Shown in pieces: positions 10,777 through 21,367 of a stretch of DNA of 64,000 nt (position 1 is its first letter; every line of letters begins with the position of its first letter). The position numbers and the translations under genes are program-made. The DNA is from Paraspadella gotoi. Its lineage: Eukaryota; Chaetognatha. The stretch covers positions 1,292,262 through 1,356,261 of the forward strand of contig JBJCIZ010000744.1 of assembly GCA_051294375.1 (NCBI GenBank), in the 5' to 3' direction. The notes under the pieces are model-generated. The model was given only the letters and a program-made list of their open reading frames with translations, was not told the origin of the DNA and made no database searches.

Positions 10777-13700
10777 AAAGTCAGCGTCGAGGGTGAAGGC
10801 GTTCTCTTCCTTGGTCGCCATGACTCCCGCCTTTTGATATTCGCCGACGCGTTTCTCGAAGAAGTTCGTTTTTCCTTCCAGACTGAAAAAGGAGGGACAG
10901 AAGGGAGGGGGAGATGGTGAAAGTCGGGAATCAAGCGACTGCGCAAGAATGATACGTACGCGCGTTAAAAGTCTGATGGAACCTTAACTTTCGACAAAAT
11001 ATGAACTAAATTGATAGAGTATTACCAGAGTGAGGAGCATTTTCAAAGTAACGGAACAACGGACAGACAAAAGCGAGCGATCGACTCCCTAAGTGTCTAA
11101 TAAAATTAAGAGTGGGGACCAAAAAAAAAAAAAAAAAAAAACAAAAGGGCGAAAGTTAAACGAATGGTGAAAATAAAAAAAAACAGGAAATGGAACCTAA
11201 AATAAATTAAGTTTAATTTAAAATATATTAAGTTTAATTTAATGGATTAACAGAAAAAGAGTAAAGACGAAAAGGCTTTCTCAGGACTTACCCAGCGACT
11301 CTGTATCCCCCCCCCCGCACCTTCTCCCTCTTTTCTCCTCTCCCTCTCCCTAATCTTTCTCCCCCCCCTCCCTCTTCCTCTCTTCACCTGATGTGCTCCA
11401 TAAAATCGAATGGGTTTTCCGCGTTGAAATGATTTCCGCATCCGAGTTCGCGAAGGAGTCGATCCGCGACGAACTCGATGTACCTTTTTTATTTTAAATT
11501 AAATTAATTAATTTAAATTTAATACATTCTACCTCTTATATCATATCAGATTAGAAAAAAGAAAAAGGACGTGTTTCGACTCTTTTTGAAAAATACTCTC
11601 ATTAAACTTATTTAACGATCAATGCAATGTCAAGCATATTAATCATACAAATCAAAAGCACACCAATCAATTTGTGCTATTCTTTATCTAGGGTTCATCA
11701 ATCTATCGTGGGACTCATCGAGCATAAGAGCTCTTCACGCTTCTATCATTTTCATTTATTTCATTCGCTTAATGGACAATATGTCATGATTACTTACCTT
11801 CATAACCTCAGATTAATTCATCAAACGACATACCGATCAATTAACGAAAAGATCACTGATAATGTGAATAAAAAGGAACATTAAACATAAACATAACATA
11901 AACAACCCCTAAAATATTTCAACTACAACAACAACTAACCAATCAATCCAATGAAAACCAACTCGACTGTCAATCACCTCTTCATCAGGTCGCAGTTCAT
12001 CCCGATGAGGTTGACGGGTAACGCGACGCTGAGGAACTCCTTCTCGATGTCCACGGCGTCGACGATAATCTCGAGGACGCGCGAGGCCGACGGTTTGTGG
12101 ACGAGGTGCTTGAACATCAGGCAGGCGAAGTCGCAGTGGAGACCCTCGTCGCGGGAGATGAGCTCGTTGCTGAAGGTCAGGCCTGATTAGAGAAAGTGGG
12201 GGGGAAGAGGAGGAGAAACCGATGAGTCGATTGGGAAAATTTTAATTGCTACACTAATGACAAAAGTGAATTCGTGAAATAGGACGATGAAATGACACAG
12301 GAATATAATTTATGACAGGTCAATGTCAATGCGACAATATGCAAATGAGATTGATGAGCTCAATCTCATTTTCGGTTGCGTCAAAAGTTCATCCCTTATA
12401 TATAAACTAGTAAACACAATAATAGTGTTACTGCTAAAGCTAAAACGTACTACATGCAAATTAATTTAACAATCTTAACGATTCGATAATTATTTTATAA
12501 TTATTTTCCTTTTCTAAAACACGGCAAAAAACTTTTCTAAAGGAAAATAGTTATCAAACTAGAAATCCAAAAGCCAAACACGCCCCCCTCCCACCGTTTC
12601 CAAAACTCACCCGGCATGAGTCCCCTCTTCTTGAGCCAAAATATGGCGGCGAAGGATCCGGAGAAGAAGATCCCCTCGACGGCGGCGAAGGCGACGACCC
12701 GTTCCGCAAAGGTCGCCTTTTCCGCGTTGATCCAGTTCAAAGCCCACTCCGCCTTTTTCTTCACGGCTGGGGTGAGGGGGAAGGGGCGAGGATCGTGAAA
12801 CGGGAGATGATTGGTTGTGAACATCGATCAACGAGACTTTCACTATTCTTTCGGTGAAGAGACTCACTTTAGACTCGCGAGCGGACTTGTCATCCCTCTT
12901 TGCCAGCGTAATTAGAGGCAAAATTTGAATTAGTTCAACAACGATTTATTTGTATTATAACGGACATGTTTCGGCTTTATTTGCAAGCCTTCTTCAGCGT
13001 CAATTTAGTTCAAATTGTGCCTCTAATAAAAACACAACGAAACAGAAAGGATTACAATACAATCCAACGTACAACGTAAATAATATTAAAAACTCCTCCG
13101 TCGCGCAGATAGCCACATACTGAATGATAAACAACGCGACAGTCGCTTAGCAACCCGCCCCCTTTTCTTACCCGGCAGATTCTCTATAGCATTGAAGAGA
13201 AAGTCCTTCTCCTCATTGTCCTTGATGTATGTGTCGATCAAGAGGCTGTACATCTCAGAGTGAATGTTTTCGATGGCGATTTGAAATCCGTAAAAGCATC
13301 GCGCCTCCGGGATCTTTTAAAATAGGAGAGAGAGAGAAAAAAATATGAGTTTTGAAAAACGGATGGAGAGTAGACACATTTGAATCCGACAAAGTTTTAA
13401 TTAGATAACCAGTCTGGGTGTCATTCTGTTCGTTTTTCCAAGCTCTTTTTAACTAAAAAAGTTTCATTTAAAAAAAAAAAACTTTTTCGCCCGAGTAAGG
13501 GGTGTTGAAGAGTCAAAATATGGAAATTCACCATTTTTTATCTTTTTCCAGTTAATTTTTTTAATATAATAATCTTTAATCAAGTTAATTACTTCTGATA
13601 ATGATTTTAATTTATCCTATTTAACTGTTTTTAAAATCATTCATTAAAAAAATATTAGTTTTTAGCTTAAGCCAAGGGTGTTGAAGAGCTAAAATGTTTA

Positions 13701-16700
13701 AATATTTTTTTTTAAAATATTTATAAATTATAATTTATTATTTTTTTAAAGATAACTTATTTTAATTATGGTAATGAAAATATTTGATATCTTTAAATGC
13801 TTTTAGGCGACTTACCACAGCTTTTAGTTAATCAATTAATTTAATAATGTTTTTTAAAACTGAAAACCCCAAAAACTTCTATGATCCAAAGCAATTAATT
13901 TTAACTTTTAATCACAAAATATAATTGTTATAAGATAAAATTATTTAAATAATATTTGGATATTACTATTAAAAAATGTTTACTTTATACTATATAAATT
14001 TATTTAAAAAATAATTTAAAAATGATATCTGAATATAAATTTTGTACGGATAAGAGTAATAGTTTGGTTTAACTCTATATACAAATATTTTGTTATTAAA
14101 TAAAATAATTTTTCTTTTAATATACAATAATTTTTAAAAAAATAATTGTTTTTTACTTTTTTCTTAAAATAGTTGTTTAACAAAAGTTTTGTTTTTCTCA
14201 CTAAATCTAAAAACACAAGGAAAAGAAAGTTAAGATTTATAAAAGATTAATTAAAATAATTACCTCTTATAGTCCGATTCATATATTTAAATTAATTTAT
14301 AAATTCATTTAAATACTATTTTAATATATAATAATATTGTTAATTGTTAATTAATACTTGATTAGCAAATTATTAACAAGTTTAAATTATAAACATTGTG
14401 TTGAACTTTTTTATTAAATTTTTAGATTTATAAAAAAATTTTATGTTAACAAAAAATTTAATAAATTTGTTAACAATTTATTTTTATCGTTGTTAACAAA
14501 TTCATTAAATTTTCTTTGTAATCTCTAAAAACAACAAAAAAGAAAGGATCAAACAATGAATATGTTAACAAATATTTTTTTAATGAAAAAAAGTTTTTAA
14601 AGTCTAAATTAAAATTTTAATTAAAATATAAATACATTTCTATCCTAGCATCCCACGTAAGTCCCTCCCCTAGCCATAACCTCCGCTTTGCATCCAAGGC
14701 CAAGCATGAACCTTGAACCTATCATCGCCCATAAAACTTTTCCCATCTGTAACTTCCCAGTGGGGTATAACTACAACAACCTTGTTGATCAATAATTCAC
14801 TTTTACTTATTCAACCTGAATTACAATTACCTCAAATGTTAAAACAAAACTAACCCTTAACCTGTTTTTGATAATGTCAATACTGTTTTTGTATAATAAA
14901 AAAAAAATTAACCTAATTTTGGTAAAATTGCTATAAAAGAACATTAGTTTCAGTTCATTAACAAAATTATTATTTTCTATGCGATATGCATAAAATCTGG
15001 ATAGTGATATCATTTGAATAATTATATCTTGTTTTAACAATTTCATTATATGATTAAAAAATTTTATGATTGCTTTTTTTTAAGATGAATCTTTAAAAAA
15101 AACTTTTAAAAAATAGGTCACAATAGTTTTTAATGCTTTTAATTATAAAAAAATTAATTAACTATGTTAATTAACTTAAAAAACATTTAAAATTTTCAAA
15201 TATTTTTATTATCATGATTAAAATATGTAATCCTTAAAAAATAATAAATTATTATTTGAAATATTAAAAAAGACAATTTAGAAATTTTAGCTCTTTAACA
15301 CCCTGGCTTAAGCCCTAAACTAATATTTTTTGTGAATGAATGTTTTAAAAATAGTTAAATATTAGACACATTTTTTTCGCGAAAATGATCATAGAGTCTC
15401 AAAAAGGGTGTCATTGTTCGTATTTAAATGTTCTTTATGAAAAAAACCTTGGAACCTTTTTTTATACATCTTCGCCTCTCCCAGAGGGCGTCAAAGTGCC
15501 ACGAGCGTCAATTATACGATTTTTGACAATTTTCCTTATTTTCTTGTGATTATAATTAATTTTTAAATAATTTTATAATGATATGTTATGATTTTATTAG
15601 ATTTATTCATATAAAATATATTTATATAAGATTTTATTGCATTGTATCAGTATCTTTAAACCGGAAAAAATTTCGTAGACCGGAATTGACTCTCAAAAAC
15701 CATTTTAATTTGGATAAATATTTTAACGTAGGAAGTTTGCCAAAAAAAAAGAAAGCTAGAATTATTATAGTTTTGTTTATTTAAGTATTTATATCTAATG
15801 AATCGATTTTTTAAGGTTTTCTTCCTATAAATACAATGCAAACCCGAGTGCCGCTTTGATATTACGAAGCGGCGGAACATTTTCAGACTCGCCATGTGAA
15901 CCTCCAAAAGGCAGAGATGTTCTTTGCGCTTCTTTTGTTGTGTTTTGTGATTTAATGCGAAATATTTCAGTTTCAACAACATTTTATTTACATACATTAA
16001 ATATTTAGCATTAAAGAAAATTTACCATACGCACGACTCTTATTTTATCGGCGATTTCTGCCACGAAAGGAGTTCTATGCGAGCGGCCGCTCTGGCGCAA
16101 AAGTTTCGCTTTACACAAAGTCATTGCAAAAGATGCAAAAAAGACAGGATGCACGGGACGAAGAGACGCAGATTTGTTCATTGATTTTTCTCAATTTATA
16201 AAAATTTGGATCGCGCGACTGGGATCAAGTACGATTTGACCGTCAAGGCCTAATCAAGAAAAAGATTTTGATTAGAAAAACAGACTGGATTAATTTTGAA
16301 ACTTAATTTGAAAGTAATGTAAAATATTTTTTTTTAAAAAGCTTTTCATAATTAAAATATCAAGTTTTAAGATTACAGGAAGACAACTGTGCCATACCCT
16401 CAGATATCATAAAAGATCCAGAGATTTCATCACTAAATCGGACACGATAACAATTCAGAATGAGTCATGCCGGACGCTAAACATCAAAAAAATGCTGAAA
16501 ATTATTCAGCAGCGAGTGGATACGGTCAGCCATCTGCGCTGCATTCGGGCGCGCCTATCACCGACAATATTTTATTCCTGTCGCGGCGTAATTTCATAAC
16601 GTTTTTTCTCTCACATCGCTATTGCCGAGATCTGTAGAGAAGTAAATCTTGTAAAGTTCAATTTAAAAAAAATGTTTTTTTCTCGAGGAACTTTAAATTT

Positions 16701-19700
16701 CCAGAAATTCTTCAAACTTTCTTAATGGAAAAAGACCGATTACTAAGAAGTGTCCTTAAAAATGAGTGCGTGTCGCTTGTGTGTCGCGGCCCCGGGATGG
16801 AAAAAGTTTTTTGGAGACACTACAATTGGGGAGAGCACGGACTCTTTTTAGTACGCCGTGAATTTTCAGGATTTTTTCAGGGAATTAATTGCATTGACGC
16901 GACCACCCCAAAAGCAGTTTTAAGCACTAATTTCTTAATGTCACCATAAACTTTTGTTAATGAATCCATTATTTTATCTTTTTTAAACCTTGTCCTTTGT
17001 CAGTTTTCTTGTAGCAATAAAAAGTATTTGAATGTGTGAAATCTATTTTTTTGTTTTTAAAAAAAAGTTCATGCCAATAACGTAACTTCGGTTTTAATAT
17101 ATTATTAAAAATTCTCAATAATGATTGAGCTGTTTAAATTTCGATTAAATATATCGGGTAACATTTAAGATAACAAATAATACAAATTTTTATCATTATT
17201 TTTATAATTATTTTAAAAAATTTTATGAAAAACCTGAGAAATTTGCTGAAAGTTATTTTGACGCCCGTGGAACTTTAACGCTTGTGGAAAAGCGAGATAT
17301 TAAAAAAAATGTAATAAAAAATGCCTTTATTTTGTATAGCTCTAAAATACGAACAGAATGACACTTTTTGAAAATCTATGATCATTTTCCGCGAAAAAAT
17401 GTGTCTATTAAATATGATATTTTAAAAGCATTATCATTAGTAATTAACTGATTAATGAATAATTATATTAAAAAATTACTGAAAAAAGCTAAAAAAATAC
17501 TCATAAAAGGTGAAATTCCATATTTTGGCTTCTTTAACACCCCTGGCTCGGGCGAAAAAGTTTTTTTTTTTAAATAAAACTTTTTTAGTTAAAAAGAGCT
17601 TGAAAAACGAACAGAATGACACCGAGACTGGTTGTTTATTTAAAACATGTGGATCAAATTGTCTAATGGAGAGAGAGAGAAAAAATATTGAGTTTTGATG
17701 TGAGAGAGAGAAAAAAAAACCGCTAACGCTTATTTCCATGGAAAGATGGTAACAAGCGCGGATTTTATGCCAAAGGTCGTTGGGTTCGATTCTCATACGT
17801 ATTTGAATGAAGAAAAAACAATGATAGAAAGAGAGCGAAAAAAAGAAGCGAGAAAGCGAGAGAGAGAAGGAAATGCGGAAAATTAGAAAGGGTAAGTTGA
17901 AAGCGTTGGGCCCATGAAAAGGCAAGGAAAAGCCATTTATGACCAATGAGAATGCTACAATTCCGACGCCAAAAAAATTTGATCAGCCTGCGGGCCTGAG
18001 GCGCGGCAGAGCCGGCCTTTGTTTTTTAGCCAATCAGGAGGCGGAGAGAAAGGCAGAGAGGCATTTCAAAAACCAAAGGAAGAGAGTTTCTTATATTACA
18101 TTTTCGTCACGCTTTCGTGTCAAAACAAAATTTTAACTGAAGGGAATGACATGGAGAATCCAGCAAATACCATATTGTAAAAAAAAGGGAGATAAGCATC
18201 ATAATTATAGAAAAATACTGAAATTTCAGCGGCAACGGCGACAGCAGCAGCAGGAACCACAACAACGGCGACAGCTACAGTGACAATGGAAAAAGAAGCG
18301 AGAGAGGCCACAAAAGAAACCCACAGCGACAACAGCAACAACGCAGAGAGCAGCAGCAGGAACCACAACTACGGCGACAGCTGCAGTGACAACAACGGAA
18401 AAAAGAAGCGAGAGAGGCCAGAAAAGAAACCCCACAGCGATCAGCAGCAGCAACAGAGATCAGCAGCGAATAAAAGCAACCCTTAGCGAAAGCGGTCAAA
18501 ACAGCGACAGCGGCAACAGCGTAGTAACCCACCTGAACTTCCTGCGTGAATCTCTCGACGAGATTCTCGTTGACGATTCCGTCGCTGGCGGCGAAAAAGG
18601 CGAGAACGTGGGAGATGAAGAATCGCTCGTCCTCCTGGAAGATTTAAAATGATTGAGATTAAATTAACCAATTATTTATTACAAAAATATTGCTTATCAC
18701 ACTGAAGTGACCCTCTCGACTATAAAATCATTATGGCGTCGGAATATTTTATATTAAAACTATTAACAATTACTTAAAACAAAAAAACCTCATCTTAAAG
18801 TCCTTAGACATAGTTTCAATTTAGGAAAAAATTTACATTAATAAGTAATCTAACCCCTAATCTTAATTTATTTGATATACTATTTAATGCAGAGACCTTT
18901 ATAATAATTTAACCATCAACAGTTGGAGGACAGAGACGGACCGACCTTCAAGGCCTCCCAGTGGGCGAGGTCCTTGGAGAGGTCGACCTCCTCGACGGAC
19001 CAGAACGACGCCTCCGCCTTTTTGTACATCCGCCAGATGTCGGGATATTCGATGGGAAGGATCACGAATCTGGGAGGGAGAAGAGAAGGCGAAAGGGGAT
19101 TAGAGAGAGAGAGAATGGAGAAGAATAAAGAGATGTAAGGATTAGAAAGGGGAATAGAGAGAAATTAGGAGATGATGATGATTGGCGAGTAGAATAGTGA
19201 AGGAATAGAGGGAAATAAAGAGAAGAATAAAGAGTTTGAAGGGATTAGAGAGACAAAAATAAAGAGAGAGGGTAAATAAATAAGGGAAGAATTGAGATGT
19301 CATTGAGAAAGAAAGAACATAATTAAATGTTTAATCATTGCCATACTTGACAATATTTTATTCAACATTTCTGTTGTTAAAATTGTAAAATCATTATCGG
19401 CAAAAATCTTTAAACAGAAGTCACGACTGAGAGCGATAAATTAATATCGTTTAATGAACCTTAGGCACATCAAATGAAAAACTCCAACGCGATTAAAATA
19501 TATCTCTAATTTAAATATTAAAAGCTCAAATTCTTAAAATTAAACAACTTCGCGGCAAATAATAATCGCCAACGCGCCAATTATGAACATCGAAAAAAAA
19601 ACCATTACAACCAAAACACTAATCGACCTCCAAATATTTTTTTTAAATGTCAACCTTTACAAATCAAAATCTTTCTCACCCCCCCCCCATTTTTCTCTCC

Positions 19701-19943
19701 CCTCCCCACTAACCTTCTTGGGTTAGGCCTGAGCAGCGGCTCGTCCTCCACCGCCTTCTCCTTCTCCCTCTCTATCTTCCTCCTCTTCTCCTCCGCGTCG
19801 AATGAGAAGGCGAGGGGCTTGAGAATGCCGGGCGTCGGCGCCACCTTCGCCGGCGACTTGGAAGGCGTCTTCAGCGGGGATTTGAGGAAGGAGGCCGAGG
19901 GGAGGTTCTCGGAGTTGGAGACGTTGGCGGAGAGGGCCGCCAT
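10774..19943 (-). CDS. RRM2: Ribonucleoside-diphosphate reductase small subunit R2, eight exons
   Basis: Exons in transcription order: 19943-19714, 19069-18946, 18634-18533, 13313-13172, 12766-12611, 12182-11978, 11483-11388 and 10882-10774. They join in phase to about 387 residues, the normal length for animal R2. R2 carries the diiron-tyrosyl radical cofactor that lets R1 reduce ribonucleotides to dNTPs in the cytosol. Metal ligands are visible in order: Asp in [12 protein letters not shown], Glu/His in [12 protein letters not shown] (its Tyr is the radical site), Glu in [10 protein letters not shown], and Glu/His in [11 protein letters not shown]. The C-terminal FTLDADF is the R1-docking tail. 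The N-terminal region (about 75 residues) has several SP/TP sites typical of CDK control, but I see SEN where vertebrate R2 has a KEN box. Introns 1, 2 and 4-7 are short to moderate; intron 3 is over 5 kb and full of repeats. Confidence 0.97.
12911..13026. mobile_element. MITE-like element with terminal inverted repeats
   Basis: The left end ATTAGAGGCAAAATTTGAA and the right end TTCAAATTGTGCCTCTAAT are inverted repeats with one mismatch. The inside carries CAACAACGATTTATTTGT and CGGACATGTTTCGGCT. The same inner words, and a related terminus, occur in the fold-back structures near 38,690-38,875 and 41,868-42,045. At ~116 bp, non-coding and TIR-bounded, it fits a miniature inverted-repeat transposable element. 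It lies in R2 intron 4. Confidence 0.7.
13395..17640. mobile_element. Nested cluster of long inverted repeats in R2 intron 3 (decayed DNA-transposon-like)
   Basis: About 13,395-13,560 is the inverted copy of 17,470-17,640: both carry GGTGTCATTCTGTTCG-like ends, AGCTCTTTTTAACTAAAAAAG and CGGGCGAAAAAGTTTTTT. A second pair is 13,610-13,705 with about 15,275-15,365 (TTAAGCCAGGGTGTTAAAGAGC-like words). A third pair is 15,360-15,440 with 17,340-17,415 (AGACACATTTTTTCGCG, GATCAT, GTGTCATT). The repeated terminal word is GGGTGTCATTCTGTTCG. Such nesting suggests one element inserted in another, or a composite of two related TIR elements. The inner DNA is AT-rich except for the island at 16.0-16.6 kb. 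No transposase was recognised. Confidence 0.65.
16011..16637. other. GC-richer island with two small open frames inside the inverted-repeat cluster
   Basis: Base composition jumps here relative to flanks. On the minus strand ATG at 16,181 opens a 56-codon frame to 16,011 ([18 protein letters not shown], then [19 protein letters not shown]); a GTAAAT after codon 52 could be a donor. On the plus strand ATG at 16,467 opens 56 codons to 16,637 ([14 protein letters not shown], then [17 protein letters not shown]). I recognise neither as a known domain. The minus-strand phrase resembles the spurious peptides made by some bacterial intergenic repeats, so transfer from, or contamination by, a bacterium is possible. 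Confidence in any gene is low. Confidence 0.3.
17735..17800 (+). repeat. tRNA-like segment with B box
   Basis: GATGGTAACAAGCGCG resembles a degenerate A box, and GTTGGGTTCGATTCTCAT, about 35 bp later, carries a B box (GGTTCGATTC). There is no good acceptor stem, so this is more likely a SINE head than a tRNA gene. It lies just beside the end of the inverted-repeat cluster, in R2 intron 3. Confidence 0.4.
18226..18480. repeat. Two tandem ~120-bp units rich in CAGCAG/CAACGG
   Basis: The words CAGCAGCAGGAACCACAAC, GGCGACAGCT, CAGTGACAA and AAGAAGCGAGAGAGGCCA occur twice in order, about 120 bp apart. The array abuts R2 exon 3 on its intronic, donor side. Open frames here (Ala/Val/Cys-rich or Gln/Asn-rich) are products of the repeat. 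Confidence 0.75.
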
Positions 19944-20340
19944 CACGGAGAGAGGCTGAAAGGGGGGATTTTATTAATAAACTTATTTATTTGATTTTTA
20001 TCAATGAACTAATAAGCGATGGCCGTGCATGTTGGAGACGATTTTGTCTGAATATATTTAGTTCATTAATTCATAAAATGTTTATAATTAATTTATTTAA
20101 GATAAATTGTTGGGAAACCATGAGGATGAATGATAAAGTCAAAAAAGGGAAAAAAAGATGGTTAAATGGGACCGAAGTTCAGACTGATGTAATCGCATGC
20201 AACTCGGGGCGAATCGAGAATACGAAAAGACAAGTCCGGACTGAACGTCATAACGAGATGACTAAAAATCATCGATTGTCATGTATTTAGTACTAATTAT
20301 GGACATGTGGCAGCAAGACTTAAAGCTGCCTCACTGCTGT

Positions 20341-20575
20341 CCGTCCTCAGCCTCGTCTCAATGGCTGAGCAGGCTAAATCATCTCATTCCATCCGTGCGT
20401 CCCGGGTTCAATCCCTGGGTATCCCGGTTCTGGCTTAAATGTGACGGTGCCGGTATAAACATGCCAGTGACAGGAGGCGGTCACTCAGGGTCCGCAGCCC
20501 CTACGCCAGTTGGTGAGATACCCCGCGCCCCGGGTATCACAGGCTATCCTCCCGTTGCCATAGACAACATATTTC
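20341..20575 (+). mobile_element. tRNA-derived SINE, copy 2
   Basis: An A box (TGGCTGAGCAGG at about 20,362) and a B box (GGTTCAATCCC, 20,405-20,415) are spaced about 32 bp apart, as in a tRNA. A body follows that matches the copy at 4,570-4,765 (CCGGTTCTGGCTTAAATGTG, GCCAGTGACAGGAGGCGG, GGTATCACAGGCTATCC). This copy is better preserved in the promoter part. It lies between the R2 and Kizuna genes. Confidence 0.88.
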
Positions 20576-20734
20576 CACCTCCCCCCCCAAGCCGCCTCGA
20601 AACCCACCTTTCGTTTTACGGGCCAATTGGTCCGCGCCGTCGAGGCTGTGTCACCGAACGATTTGGATTTGTACATCTTGGAACGAGTTGTCGTCCGCGG
20701 GGAGGAAGCGATAGAAAATTAGGAGCAAAGGCGA

Positions 20735-20875
20735 AGTCGCAGAGAAGTTACGACGATTGGAGATGGCGAAGTTATGGCGATTTGAAAAGGCGAAGTTAGA
20801 GCGATTTGAAAAGGCGAAGAAACGGCGAAGTTAGGGCGATTTGAAAAGGCGAAGTTATGGCGATTATAATGGCGA
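20735..20875 (+). repeat. Minisatellite, ~27-bp unit (GGCGAAGTTATGGCGATTTG)
   Basis: Four to five imperfect copies of GGCGAAGTTANGGCGATTTG followed by AAAAGGC. Located about 800 bp downstream of R2's start codon side, in the R2-Kizuna spacer. No gene in the remaining spacer (20,880-21,360). Confidence 0.8.
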
Positions 20876-21367
20876 TCCAGAAAGGACAGCAATGATTAAT
20901 TTCGTTTTAAATGGGACGTAATAAAAGTGAGTGATCACAATTGATTGGTAAGAATTTTGATTTTTTAGTATTTTGAGAAATGCTTTTTTTTTTCACTGGC
21001 TTTTTTTTTTGGAATGCTTGTATTTTGTATTTTTGAGATTCTTATGTGGTTTTAGGATTAATTTTTTTATTCTTACAATGCTCGATTATTGGGTTTCGAT
21101 ATTAATTTTCTGAAATAAGAAAACAAGTTACGCAAAAGCGCTATTAACAATTGAGGAAGAATGGACGGGAAAAGTAACGTGGCCACAAAATTGGCGTCGT
21201 AAAGAAAATAATGAATCTGGAATCATAAACCTGTGACGAGTGGAGGATAGCTTTGGTAAATTACGCCAATATTAACGACTAGGTACAACTAATGGTGCTT
21301 GGTGAGTTATAAGAGTTTAATTAATCCTTAAATGATTAATCAATTAATATTATAACTTTCAGAGGAT

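Noticed and set aside
18120-18532. Minus-strand Ala/Val/Cys/Leu-rich frames that look like membrane proteins
   Set aside because: Produced by CAG/CAA-type tandem repeats in an R2 intron; no start context or splice support.
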